Shown here: positions 1-8,093 of the stretch, piece by piece
Position numbering within the stretch: the stretch's first letter is position 1
How the letters are laid out: each line of letters begins with the position of its first letter
Origin: an uncultured Porphyromonadaceae bacterium
GTDB taxonomy: Bacteria > Bacteroidota > Bacteroidia > Bacteroidales > Muribaculaceae
Length of the DNA: 12,091 nucleotides
Assembly (NCBI GenBank): GCA_900550025.1
Contig: URQP01000083.1
Coordinates: 1 to 12,091 of the forward strand
Direction of reading: 5' to 3'
Translations under genes and position numbers: made by a program
The notes under the pieces: model-generated
The model's database searches: none
Told to the model about the DNA's origin: nothing
The model's input: only the letters and a program-made list of their open reading frames with translations

Positions 1-3000
1 CCCGCCGATACGCTTTCTGCCGAATCAAAACCGTGGACAATTATGGTCGACAGTATAAGGCTGCGGAATTCCGGCGCTTTGTATGCTTTGCGTGGCGCAG
101 TTCCTGCCGATGGATTGGATTTCAATTATATGCAATTCGGCAACATAAATGTTTCGATTGATGATTTTTATAATCAAGGAGAGAAGATTAGGGTTCCGTT
201 AAAGAAGTTTACAGCCGATGAGCGTAGTGGGTTGTGTGTCCGAGAAGTGTCAGGAACATTTGAAATGGACAGTTCGCTTATAACGGCCGACAGCATAGTG
301 GTTCGCACGCTGCTTTCAGAGGTTACGGTGGATGCTGTCGCGGATATGGGAGCTCTCGAAGGTAAAGCGGCATCGGAAGTGGATTTGAATTTAAAATCGG
401 ATATATCGTTGGAAGAAATCGGGAAAATTTATCCTTCATTGCGTCCGCTGTTACATTCGATAAGCCGGACAGACAACGCTGTTGCCGATTTGGCGGTTTC
501 CGGTTCAGGCAGAAAACTTGATTTGAATAAACTGGAATTCAAAGTGCCGGGAATAATTTCATTGTCGGCACGAGGAAAGGCAGACAATCCTTTTGACAGC
601 AAGCGTGTTTCCGGTTCGTTGCGTTTTTCGGGAGTGTTGTCTGGCGGAGAGAGGATAAAGCATATAGCCGGGCTTGATTCTACATTCGCTGTACCTGTCG
701 TGAGATTGTCGGGCAATGCCGGTTATGGAGTGGCAGGACTTGATGCCCGGCTGACGGCCGTTGTCGATAGCAGCAGGATTGTGGCGGCAGGTAAGTGGAA
801 CGTCGGCCGTGAGAGTTATTCCGGGCAATTGGATGTCTCAGGATTCGATGTCCGTTCGTTTATGCCGTATGGAGAAGTAGGCATAATCGATGGTAATGTG
901 TCTGTGTCGGGCAAAGGATACGATGTCTATACAATGGAGGCACAGGCGGATGCAGCATTCGGCAGGGTGGATTATGGCGGTAACTCTTATCGTGACATAT
1001 CTGTTGAAGCATATATAGATGATGGTAAATATAGGGCGGATATAGTTTCCGGCAATGAGTTCGCCGATGTCGATTTGTCGTTTGACGGAAGATTGCGCCC
1101 TGATGTGTATTTTGCCCGTGTGAAAGGAGATGTCAGGAAAATAGATTTATATGCCATGGATTTTTCTGAAAAGGAATTGTCGGGGAAAGTAGGAATAAAT
1201 GGCGTGGTTAGGGCGGACTTGAAACGTGGTGATTATCGTGGCTTTATGCGTTTGTCTGACGTTGATGTGGCTTATGGCATAGATTCGTTTACTACGGACA
1301 GTATCAACGTCGGGTTTTCTACAGATTCGCTTGCCACCCGCATGCGTTTGCGCAATAAAGACTTGCTGTTGAGGTTGGAGTCGCCGTATGGAGCGGATGC
1401 GTGGAGTAATTCATTGTCGAAGATGGCTTCGCTTGCCGATTCGATGATGACCGCGCAGAGGGTCGACATATCGGCATTGAAGAAAGAAATGCCCGGGTTC
1501 AAGATTGATATGGGAGCAGGCAGGGATAATATCCTTTACCAATATATGCATGCCTCGGATGTGGATTTCGACAGGCTTTTCTTGGATGTAGACAAGGACA
1601 GCGACTTGATGGTGAGGTCGTATGTCCGCGGGCTTGTTGCAGGAGGTGTGCAGGTCGATACTGTTTTGTTCGGCTCTAAGACAAGAGGAGATTCATTGCT
1701 GTACAAGTTGCACGTGTGGAATTCTCCTGAAAATTCTTCGCTGTTCAAGGTGGCTGATTTGAAGGGCGCATTGAGTGGTAACCGGATGTCGGCATATCTT
1801 GTCCAGATAGATAAGGATGATGTCAAAGGTTTTGATGTAGGAGTGTCATTGTCTTTGGCAGATTCTGTGGCGAGGGTAGAGCTTCATCCGGAGGAACCTG
1901 TGATAGCTTTCCGGGATTGGCGGTTGAATGCTGATAATTTCATTTCGTATGATTTGAAGAACGGTGCGTTGCAGGCCGATTTGAAAACATCAAGCGGCGA
2001 CAAGAGCCATATTAATATCTATACTGATGAGCCGCCTGTGAAGAATAACGGTATAAATGTTGACCTTGCCGGTATCGAACTTGGAGACTGGCTTACACTT
2101 TCACCTTTTTCTCCGCCAATCGACGGCGTTTTGTCATCTAACCTGAAAATCTACTACAATGAAAAGTATATGTGGGGCGACGGTAAATTGTCGGTCGACG
2201 AGCTGCGCTATGGTAAAAACAGGATAGGCGATATTAATTTTGACTCCAAGCTGGCATATGTGGGCAATACCAATAATATATATGCCATGATGGATATGGA
2301 TGTGGACGGCAAAGAGGTTGCTACGGTGAGAGGCTATCGGAATGATACGGTGCCTTCTTCAATTTATGATATGCGTATTACGATGAAGCGTTTCCCGTTG
2401 TCGGTCGTTAATGCGTTTATGCCGGAAGGTGTCGGGATGGCTACCGGATATATGAATGCCGGGCTGGATTTCCGTGGCACGATGGAAAATCCGGACATAC
2501 GCGGGTTTGCTCGGTTTGATTCTACGCGAGTGTCTTCTCCTTTGTTCGGGGCAAAGTTTGATTTTGACACTGTCGGCATACCGGTCGAGAATGGCCTGAT
2601 ACGTTTTGACAAATATAAATTGTATGGGGCAAACGGCAATCCGATTGTCGTTGACGGAGATTTCCATTTTCTGCCTTTCGACAATATGAAAACTGATTTG
2701 ACAATTACCGGTAAGAATGTTCAGGTTGTCGACGGCAAGAAGTCGGGGAAGGCTGAACTTTACGGCAAGGGGTTTGCGGATTTGTATGCCGGTGTGAAAG
2801 GGTATTTGAACGAATTGGATGTCACTGCGTCGTTGTCGTTGCTTTCGGGTACGGATCTCACCTACGTTATGCAGACAGCTACGGCCGAATTGTCGCAGGG
2901 TTCCGACGATGGGGTAGTGGAGTTTGTCAATTTCAATGATACGGTGGCAAATGTGGCGGAAAATGATACTGTGTTGCAGAAACCTTTTGCCATGCGTCTG

Positions 3001-4026
3001 AATGCAATGCTGACTGTCCAGCCTAATGCGGTATTTACCATATTCCTTTCACCTGACGGCAAAAACAGGGTGAATATCGACGGAGAGGGCAGCCTTAATT
3101 ATTCGCAGACTTATCAGGGCGACATGAATATGACTGGCAAATATGTGATAAATAGCGGTTATGTGCGCTATACTCCGCCGATGCTTTCCGAGAAACTGTT
3201 CAATTTTGTTGATGGCAGCAGTGTGGTATGGACGGGAGAGATGCTTAATCCTACTCTTAATGTTAAAGCGGTAGAGACTATAAAAGCGAATGTCACCACT
3301 GACCAGAATTCGCGGCTGGTACCGTTTGATGTGTCGCTTAATGTCGGTAATACGTTGAATGAGCTTGACGTGACGTTCGATGTGTCGACGGAGGCCGATA
3401 TGACTATCGCTAACGAGCTTAGCGGCATGACGCAGGAGCAGCGTTCAACCCAAGCGATGAATCTGTTGCTATATGGCTCGTATACTGGCGGTTCGACCAC
3501 TACGGCCGGGAATTTGTCTGGCGAGAATATGGCTTTCTCTTTCTTGGAGTCGACTTTAAATAAGTGGGCGGCCAACAATATATCCGGTGTGGATTTGTCG
3601 TTCGGGATAGACCAGTATGACAAGACGGTCGATGGCACCACCTCTACCACTACAAGCTACTCGTATAAGGTGTCGAAAAGCATATTCGACGACCGTTTCA
3701 AGATAGTTGTCGGCGGAAATTATTCCACTGACGCTACTGCCGAGGATAATCTGGCGCAGAATCTTTTCAACGACATTTCGTTCGAATATAAGTTGAACAA
3801 AGCCGGTACGGCTTATCTGAAACTGTTCCGCCATACGGAATATGAGAGTATCCTTGAGGGTGAGATTACGGAGACTGGCGGCGGTTTCGTATGGCGTAGG
3901 AAAATATCTTCGTGGAGGGATATGTTCCGTATTTTCCGGCGGAATAAGCAACCGGCTGTTTCACTGCCTGATAGCGGAAAAGAAGCGGTGTTGAACAATA
4001 AAAAGCAGGAGGAAGATGGACGGTAG
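1..4026 (+). CDS. tamB: Translocation and assembly module protein TamB (DUF490 family), 5' end missing
   Basis: The reading frame is open from the first base, so the gene starts outside the window. The first in-frame ATG, at 43, is probably internal. 1341 codons are visible, and the missing part should include the N-terminal membrane anchor. The protein is built of long, repetitive, beta-rich segments with alternating polar and hydrophobic residues and many Asp/Gly turns, as expected of TamB's hydrophobic-groove bridge between inner and outer membrane. The conserved C-terminal TamB domain spans about nt 2740-3900. It includes the stretches around GADLTYVM-like LSGTDLTYVM, NSGYVRYTPP, VDLSFGIDQYD and FRHTEYESILEGE. 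A basic tail with WRRK and RIFRRNK follows. The downstream gene encodes a TamA-like Omp85 protein and overlaps this one by 11 bases, which supports the assignment strongly. The role (assembly of outer-membrane proteins and/or phospholipid transport) is known from the family, not from this sequence. I see no frameshift or internal stop. Confidence 0.93.
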   Translation, partial: PADTLSAESKPWTIMVDSIRLRNSGALYALRGAVPADGLDFNYMQFGNINVSIDDFYNQGEKIRVPLKKFTADERSGLCVREVSGTFEMDSSLITADSIVVRTLLSEVTVDAVADMGALEGKAASEVDLNLKSDISLEEIGKIYPSLRPLLHSISRTDNAVADLAVSGSGRKLDLNKLEFKVPGIISLSARGKADNPFDSKRVSGSLRFSGVLSGGERIKHIAGLDSTFAVPVVRLSGNAGYGVAGLDARLTAVVDSSRIVAAGKWNVGRESYSGQLDVSGFDVRSFMPYGEVGIIDGNVSVSGKGYDVYTMEAQADAAFGRVDYGGNSYRDISVEAYIDDGKYRADIVSGNEFADVDLSFDGRLRPDVYFARVKGDVRKIDLYAMDFSEKELSGKVGINGVVRADLKRGDYRGFMRLSDVDVAYGIDSFTTDSINVGFSTDSLATRMRLRNKDLLLRLESPYGADAWSNSLSKMASLADSMMTAQRVDISALKKEMPGFKIDMGAGRDNILYQYMHASDVDFDRLFLDVDKDSDLMVRSYVRGLVAGGVQVDTVLFGSKTRGDSLLYKLHVWNSPENSSLFKVADLKGALSGNRMSAYLVQIDKDDVKGFDVGVSLSLADSVARVELHPEEPVIAFRDWRLNADNFISYDLKNGALQADLKTSSGDKSHINIYTDEPPVKNNGINVDLAGIELGDWLTLSPFSPPIDGVLSSNLKIYYNEKYMWGDGKLSVDELRYGKNRIGDINFDSKLAYVGNTNNIYAMMDMDVDGKEVATVRGYRNDTVPSSIYDMRITMKRFPLSVVNAFMPEGVGMATGYMNAGLDFRGTMENPDIRGFARFDSTRVSSPLFGAKFDFDTVGIPVENGLIRFDKYKLYGANGNPIVVDGDFHFLPFDNMKTDLTITGKNVQVVDGKKSGKAELYGKGFADLYAGVKGYLNELDVTASLSLLSGTDLTYVMQTATAELSQGSDDGVVEFVNFNDTVANVAENDTVLQKPFAMRLNAMLTVQPNAVFTIFLSPDGKNRVNIDGEGSLNYSQTYQGDMNMTGKYVINSGYVRYTPPMLSEKLFNFVDGSSVVWTGEMLNPTLNVKAVETIKANVTTDQNSRLVPFDVSLNVGNTLNELDVTFDVSTEADMTIANELSGMTQEQRSTQAMNLLLYGSYTGGSTTTAGNLSGENMAFSFLESTLNKWAANNISGVDLSFGIDQYDKTVDGTTSTTTSYSYKVSKSIFDDRFKIVVGGNYSTDATAEDNLAQNLFNDISFEYKLNKAGTAYLKLFRHTEYESILEGEITETGGGFVWRRKISSWRDMFRIFRRNKQPAVSLPDSGKEAVLNNKKQEEDGR
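4007..4012 (+). promoter_or_regulatory. Shine-Dalgarno-like AGGAGG before tamL
   Basis: A perfect AGGAGG lies inside the last codons of tamB. It is 3 bases before the ATG at 4016, which is short, and 15 bases before the alternative ATG at 4028, which is long, so it does not settle the start. Either start leaves the signal peptide and lipobox intact. Strong Shine-Dalgarno sequences are uncommon in Bacteroidota, so this may simply reflect the Lys/Gln/Glu/Glu codons of tamB. Confidence 0.4.
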
Positions 4027-6316
4027 GATGGTCAGATATATGATTGCCCTGTGTGTGGCTTTTGTGGCAGTAGCTTGTTCTACCACATCAAGGCTCGGCG
4101 AGGGAGAGGTGCTTTATACAGGCGTGAAAAAGTTGCGTGTAAATGTACCGGATACGGTCGAGGTGCCCGGCGGTGTGAGCGACAATATAAAGTCGACAAT
4201 CAATGTCAAGCCTAATAATTCTTTGTATTCTCCTTATGTGCGCCATCCGTTTCCGTTGGGATTGTGGTTGTATAATCATTGGTCGGAAGATGAGAAGGGT
4301 ATAAAAGGCTGGATTTATCGTAAATTTGTAGAGCAGCCGGTGCTCATTTCCGACGTGCGGCCGGATTTGCGTGTGAAGATGATGGAGGATATGCTGGCGA
4401 AAAACGGCTTTTTCGGAGCTACTTCTACTTATGAGCTGCTTTACAACAAACGTAATCCTAAAAAAGCAAGGGTCAATTATACGGTCAACCTTCCGGCACC
4501 CAAAAGAATAAGCGAGGTGATTTTGCTTGACGATACTACTGAACTTTCCGGACAGATAAACAAGATTGCGCGTCGGGACAGTTATTTGCGCGTCGGGGAG
4601 ATATTCTGCAATGACTCGCTTGCAGATGTGAGGAATAAGGTTGCCGACCGTCTGCGTAACAGAGGTTATTATTTTTTCCGTCCGGAATATCTGACTTTTA
4701 AGGCAGATTCGACGATAACTGAAAATGGCATTGCTTTGAAATTGGTTTATGGCAGCAATATTCCTGAGAAGGCGTTGAGAAAATATGTGGTCGGAAATGT
4801 CACTACGCGGATACTGCTTAATAAAGGTGGAGGATATGCCGACACGATACGCACAAATAAGGGGACAATCGTGCAGATGAAGCCGTCGAAATTGAGGGAT
4901 GGGCTGATACCGTCGTGCATAACATTAAGGAAAGGTCAGGAGATGAGAGTGCGTTCGTTGAGCACGACGCAGTCGTATTTATCAAGATTGGGAATATTCA
5001 ATACTGTCTCATTGACAGTCACGCCGCTTGATTCGGTGAGGACAGATTCGTTGGATGTTGACATTTTGTGCAGGTTCGACACTCCTTTGGAATCTCAGTT
5101 CGAGGTAAATCTTACTTCCAAGTCTAACAGTTATTTAGGACCGGGGCTTTCGTACGGAATCACTAACCGTAACATATTCGGCGGGGCTGAAAGGCTTTCT
5201 TTGAAGCTCAATGGGGCATACGAGTGGCAGATAGGAAAAATTGATAATGGTGAGCGGCGCTCGAAGTTCAGCTCGTATGAGATTGGTCTTGACATGGAGC
5301 TGGCATTTCCGAGGCTTCTCGCCCCTAAATTCTTGAAGGCTATAAAGCGTGAGCAAAGCTGGACGCGGCTTACGCTTGGAGGCGACATTATGAACCGTCC
5401 GCATTTTTTCCGTATGGTGCAGTTTAATTTAGGCATAAATTATGATTGGATGTCGTCGAGGTTTTCGAAGAATCAGGTTACATTGTTTGAGTTGAAATAT
5501 AATAAGCTGTTGCATACAACTCCTGAATTTGATGCCACTATGGCTGAAAATTATGCTATCGCCCAGAGTTTTCAGGACCAGTTTATCCCTAAGTTGGGTT
5601 ATACTTATACATACGACCGCGGATTCCGCCACGACCGCCGTCATGTTACGCTTCAGGCCTCTGTCATTGATGGCGGGAATTTGTTTTCCGGTATATGGGG
5701 ACTTGCGGGAGCCAATGGGCAAAAGACGCTGTTCGGTACGCCGTTTTCTCAATTCATCAAAGGTACGGTTCAGTTGGTATATTCTCATAAAATATCAGGC
5801 GACCATAAACTTGTGGGACGTGTGTATACCGGTGCGGCGCATGCATACGGCAATTCTTCGGAAGTGCCCTATACAGAACAATTTTATATAGGTGGAGCTA
5901 ACTCGTTGAGAGCTTTTGCCGTGCGCTCGATTGGGCCGGGAAGCTATCATTCGGACCGGGAAGCGAATGACGGATACTATGACCAGACTGGTACTTTTCG
6001 TTTTGAAATGAATTTGGAATACCGTTTCCCGATAGCCGGGATGCTCAAGGGCGCTCTGTTTGTCGATGCTGGTAATATATGGCTGTTGAAAGACGACCCG
6101 GCCAGACCCGGCGGGAAGCTGACAGGTTCGGGATTTTTCAAGGATATGGCCTTGGGTACGGGAGTGGGGTTGCGTTTCGATATGGGTATGATTGTCGTGC
6201 GCGGTGATTTGGGTGTAGGCTTGCACCTTCCGTACGATACTGGACGCTCCGGTTATTACAACCTGCGCTTCAAGGACAGTCTTGCGTTCAATCTTGCCAT
6301 CGGCTATCCTTTCTGA
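4016..6316 (+). CDS. tamL: TamL: lipoprotein-type TamA/BamA-like outer-membrane Omp85 protein
   Basis: This is a 766-residue Omp85-superfamily protein. Residues 6-20 are a hydrophobic signal segment ending in the lipobox AVA-C, with Cys21 as the predicted lipidation site. A lipidated TamA homologue is the Bacteroidota form known as TamL. Residues about 32-355 look like periplasmic POTRA domains. Residues about 365-766 are the beta barrel, with alternating strands, LGPGLSYGITNRNIFGG near its start, and a final Phe at the C-terminus as in many outer-membrane barrels. The L6-loop signature is IGGANSLRAF (about 625-634), with RAF in place of the classic RGF, followed by RSIGPGSY. The gene overlaps tamB by 11 bases, so the two are almost certainly co-transcribed and coupled. 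The expected role is to act with TamB as the outer-membrane end of the TAM complex. An alternative start at 4028 would remove four residues and the overlap. A BamA assignment is less likely, because BamA is not normally lipidated or paired with tamB. Confidence 0.93.
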   Translation: MDGRMVRYMIALCVAFVAVACSTTSRLGEGEVLYTGVKKLRVNVPDTVEVPGGVSDNIKSTINVKPNNSLYSPYVRHPFPLGLWLYNHWSEDEKGIKGWIYRKFVEQPVLISDVRPDLRVKMMEDMLAKNGFFGATSTYELLYNKRNPKKARVNYTVNLPAPKRISEVILLDDTTELSGQINKIARRDSYLRVGEIFCNDSLADVRNKVADRLRNRGYYFFRPEYLTFKADSTITENGIALKLVYGSNIPEKALRKYVVGNVTTRILLNKGGGYADTIRTNKGTIVQMKPSKLRDGLIPSCITLRKGQEMRVRSLSTTQSYLSRLGIFNTVSLTVTPLDSVRTDSLDVDILCRFDTPLESQFEVNLTSKSNSYLGPGLSYGITNRNIFGGAERLSLKLNGAYEWQIGKIDNGERRSKFSSYEIGLDMELAFPRLLAPKFLKAIKREQSWTRLTLGGDIMNRPHFFRMVQFNLGINYDWMSSRFSKNQVTLFELKYNKLLHTTPEFDATMAENYAIAQSFQDQFIPKLGYTYTYDRGFRHDRRHVTLQASVIDGGNLFSGIWGLAGANGQKTLFGTPFSQFIKGTVQLVYSHKISGDHKLVGRVYTGAAHAYGNSSEVPYTEQFYIGGANSLRAFAVRSIGPGSYHSDREANDGYYDQTGTFRFEMNLEYRFPIAGMLKGALFVDAGNIWLLKDDPARPGGKLTGSGFFKDMALGTGVGLRFDMGMIVVRGDLGVGLHLPYDTGRSGYYNLRFKDSLAFNLAIGYPF

Positions 6317-6684
6317 TTTTGGTTGCCGTTGTTCAGAGTGCGGAAAGCTAAGATGTATGCTGTTACTCCGGATGCGGTTATTATGAGAATTATGTGCAAT
6401 GCGGTATATGCCGTAAGTATTATGCTGTAGATTATGGCTGCCCACATCAGTGCTATTGATGTGATTTTTGCGCGTAAAGGTATTGCGCGTTTCTCCATAA
6501 AGTTTTTCAAATAAGGTCCGAGCATACGTTGGTTGAGCAGCCAAGAATAAAGCTTTTCGGAACTTTTGATGAACAGGGCGGAGGCAAGCAGTAGAAAAGG
6601 CGTAGTCGGCAGCAATGGAAGCATTATGCCGATTACGCCTAAGATTGTGAATGTGATACCAAGCGCTATATATACGTACCGCAT
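6304..6684 (-). CDS. DUF454 (YbaN-like) small inner-membrane protein
   Basis: A 126-residue, strongly hydrophobic protein. It has the DUF454 hallmark LPLLPTTPFLLLASALF at residues 22-38, followed by the amphipathic segment SSEKLYSWLLNQRMLGPYL (41-59), and then two further membrane helices at about 73-92 and 95-114. Length and layout match the YbaN family, whose biochemical function is not established. The short C-terminal tail is polar (NNGNQNQKG). The gene begins inside the stop codon of the upstream coiled-coil gene (TAATG overlap), which suggests translational coupling. It is the last gene of a three-gene minus-strand unit. Its stop lies 13 bases inside the 3' end of the convergent tamL gene. 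I see no specific regulation beyond the operon. Confidence 0.9.
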   Translation of the reverse strand: MRYVYIALGITFTILGVIGIMLPLLPTTPFLLLASALFIKSSEKLYSWLLNQRMLGPYLKNFMEKRAIPLRAKITSIALMWAAIIYSIILTAYTALHIILIITASGVTAYILAFRTLNNGNQNQKG

Positions 6685-6686
6685 TA
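6682..6686 (-). promoter_or_regulatory. TAATG stop/start overlap coupling the coiled-coil gene to the DUF454 gene
   Basis: On the minus strand the TAA stop of the coiled-coil gene and the ATG of the DUF454 gene share one A (TAATG). This is the classic layout for termination-reinitiation coupling, and it means the two proteins are made from one transcript, probably in linked amounts. The sequence is directly visible; the coupling is inferred. Confidence 0.75.
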
Positions 6687-8066
6687 GAATAATTCCATTT
6701 GTGCAGGAGAATTATGCTTTTTTTCTGTCGCTTTTTTTGATGTGTTTTCTACTACTTCATCTTCGTTGTCATTGTCATCGATTGGTATTTCGGCAGTCGG
6801 AGGGGTAGGCATGAGCCAGTCTGAATAATCGGCTGTGTAGTCGATTGCCGATACAGTGCGTTTGCTTTTCTTTTTGTTTTCTTTTTTTACAGGCTTGTTG
6901 TATGTAATCTCTTCTTCATTGAATAGGACAGTTTTTTCCTGTCTGTTTTCTTTCAGTTGCTTTTCGAGTTTTTCATTTTTATCGTTGAGTTGCTCTATCT
7001 GTATCCGGAGTTTTTCCTCGTTCGCTTTCTGGGTTTCCATATTGTTGCTTAAGAAAGCGGCCAATTGGTCTTTCTCGTTTATTTTTTCTTCGAGGTTCGA
7101 TATTGTAGTTTGAAGGTCGTTTATGTCGTCATCTTTGATTTCGCATTCGCGTTGTATGCGCGATAATTCGTCCTGATACGATTCCTCGTTCTCTTTTGCT
7201 ACGTTGAGTTGCACTTTCAGCGAATAGATTTCGTCAGTCTGCTTTTTAATCTCGTCTTGTAGATTTTTGATTAGCTGCGCCTGATTGCCATTGTTGTTTT
7301 CTTCCGACGATTTCAATTTGTCCGATAATTCTGAGTTTTCTTTTGTCTTGCTGTCCAACAAGTTCTTTAGCTTGAGCATTTCCGCTTTAGCGTTGTTGCT
7401 TTCTTCTAAGAGTTTGCTGTTCTCCTCTTTAAGATTGTTGATGGTGTCTTCGTTGACAGATGAAACCTTCAGCTTGTTCATAAGGCTTTTGCATTCCAAC
7501 TGGAATTGGTCTCTTTCGGCTTCAGCGGTGGCAGTCTTGTTGGTTGCCTGTGTGAGCTGTTCTTTGAACGATGCTTTTTGGCGGTCGAGGCTGACGATTC
7601 TGTCCCTCAGTTCGTCGTTCTTGGCCTTTAATTCCGCCGCCTTGTTTTCAAGAGCTGCTGAGCGTTGTTCCATATTGATTCTGTCGGCTTGCCATTGGCT
7701 CTTTGCCTGCATCGCTATTTCGTCTTTTATGCTTTCTACATACTGTTCGAAAGTCTTGCCGAAAGTCTGTTCTACATATTGCCTTTCGGCTTCGATGTCG
7801 ATGAATTTTTTTATATGTTCCGGCAGTCCGGAATTAAGTATGTCGATTATTTTTGCGATTACTTCGTCATTCAGCGATTTGCTGATGGTTATTTCGTTGG
7901 ATGTCGTAGCCGTTTCCTCGGTTTCCGCAGAATTATCCTGACTATCTTGTATTTGCTCTTTTTTAAATGGGTTGATATATGGTGTATGCTCGTTTTGTTC
8001 GTTTTCAGAAGTGTAATCTTCTTCTGAAAAGCCGAATATGTTTTTGAGAAATTTAAAAGCGCTCAT
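6684..8066 (-). CDS. Long coiled-coil protein with C-terminal clamp-binding-like QMELF motif, function unknown
   Basis: A 460-residue soluble, acidic/lysine-rich protein that I cannot assign to a named family. Residues 1-15 (MSAFKFLKNIFGF) are short and amphipathic. Residues 16-57 are polar and probably disordered. Residues about 58-118 could be a small helical domain. Residues about 125-375 are a nearly continuous coiled coil, rich in Glu, Lys, Leu, Asn and Gln, with repeated leucine spacing. After it come a lysine-rich segment (391-403), a possible conserved patch SAIDYTADYSDWLMPTPP (406-423), an acidic linker, and the exact C-terminus AQMELF. QMELF (456-460) fits the sliding-clamp-binding pentapeptide QxxLF. 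There is no signal peptide or membrane helix, so a cytoplasmic location is expected. It lies 27 bases after the receiver/ATP-grasp gene and overlaps the DUF454 gene by one base. No strong Shine-Dalgarno precedes it, only an A-rich leader. SMC- or myosin-like matches in searches would be expected from low complexity alone. Confidence 0.85.
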   Translation of the reverse strand: MSAFKFLKNIFGFSEEDYTSENEQNEHTPYINPFKKEQIQDSQDNSAETEETATTSNEITISKSLNDEVIAKIIDILNSGLPEHIKKFIDIEAERQYVEQTFGKTFEQYVESIKDEIAMQAKSQWQADRINMEQRSAALENKAAELKAKNDELRDRIVSLDRQKASFKEQLTQATNKTATAEAERDQFQLECKSLMNKLKVSSVNEDTINNLKEENSKLLEESNNAKAEMLKLKNLLDSKTKENSELSDKLKSSEENNNGNQAQLIKNLQDEIKKQTDEIYSLKVQLNVAKENEESYQDELSRIQRECEIKDDDINDLQTTISNLEEKINEKDQLAAFLSNNMETQKANEEKLRIQIEQLNDKNEKLEKQLKENRQEKTVLFNEEEITYNKPVKKENKKKSKRTVSAIDYTADYSDWLMPTPPTAEIPIDDNDNEDEVVENTSKKATEKKHNSPAQMELF

Positions 8067-8093
8067 ATCTGTTTCGTCTGTTTTGTTTTTATG

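Noticed and set aside
3168..3650. 160-codon open frame on the minus strand inside tamB
   Set aside because: It sits opposite the most conserved part of the TamB C-terminal domain and shows no recognisable domain or start signal of its own.
5795..6544. 249-codon open frame on the minus strand
   Set aside because: It lies antisense to the 3' half of tamL and runs into the DUF454 gene in another frame. Its translation is Arg/His/Thr/Ser-rich with no domain pattern, whereas tamL in the same bases is clearly a conserved beta barrel.
7285..7941. 218-codon open frame on the plus strand, hydrophobic and Ser/Leu/Phe-rich
   Set aside because: It is the antisense shadow of the coiled-coil gene: Glu/Lys/Asn-rich codons read backwards give Phe/Leu/Ser. 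The apparent hydrophobicity is an artefact and there is no gene-like start context.
6684..8066. Assignment of the coiled-coil protein to SMC, MukB or another ATPase family
   Set aside because: There are no Walker A, Walker B or ABC signature motifs. Similarity to such proteins would come from coiled-coil composition only.
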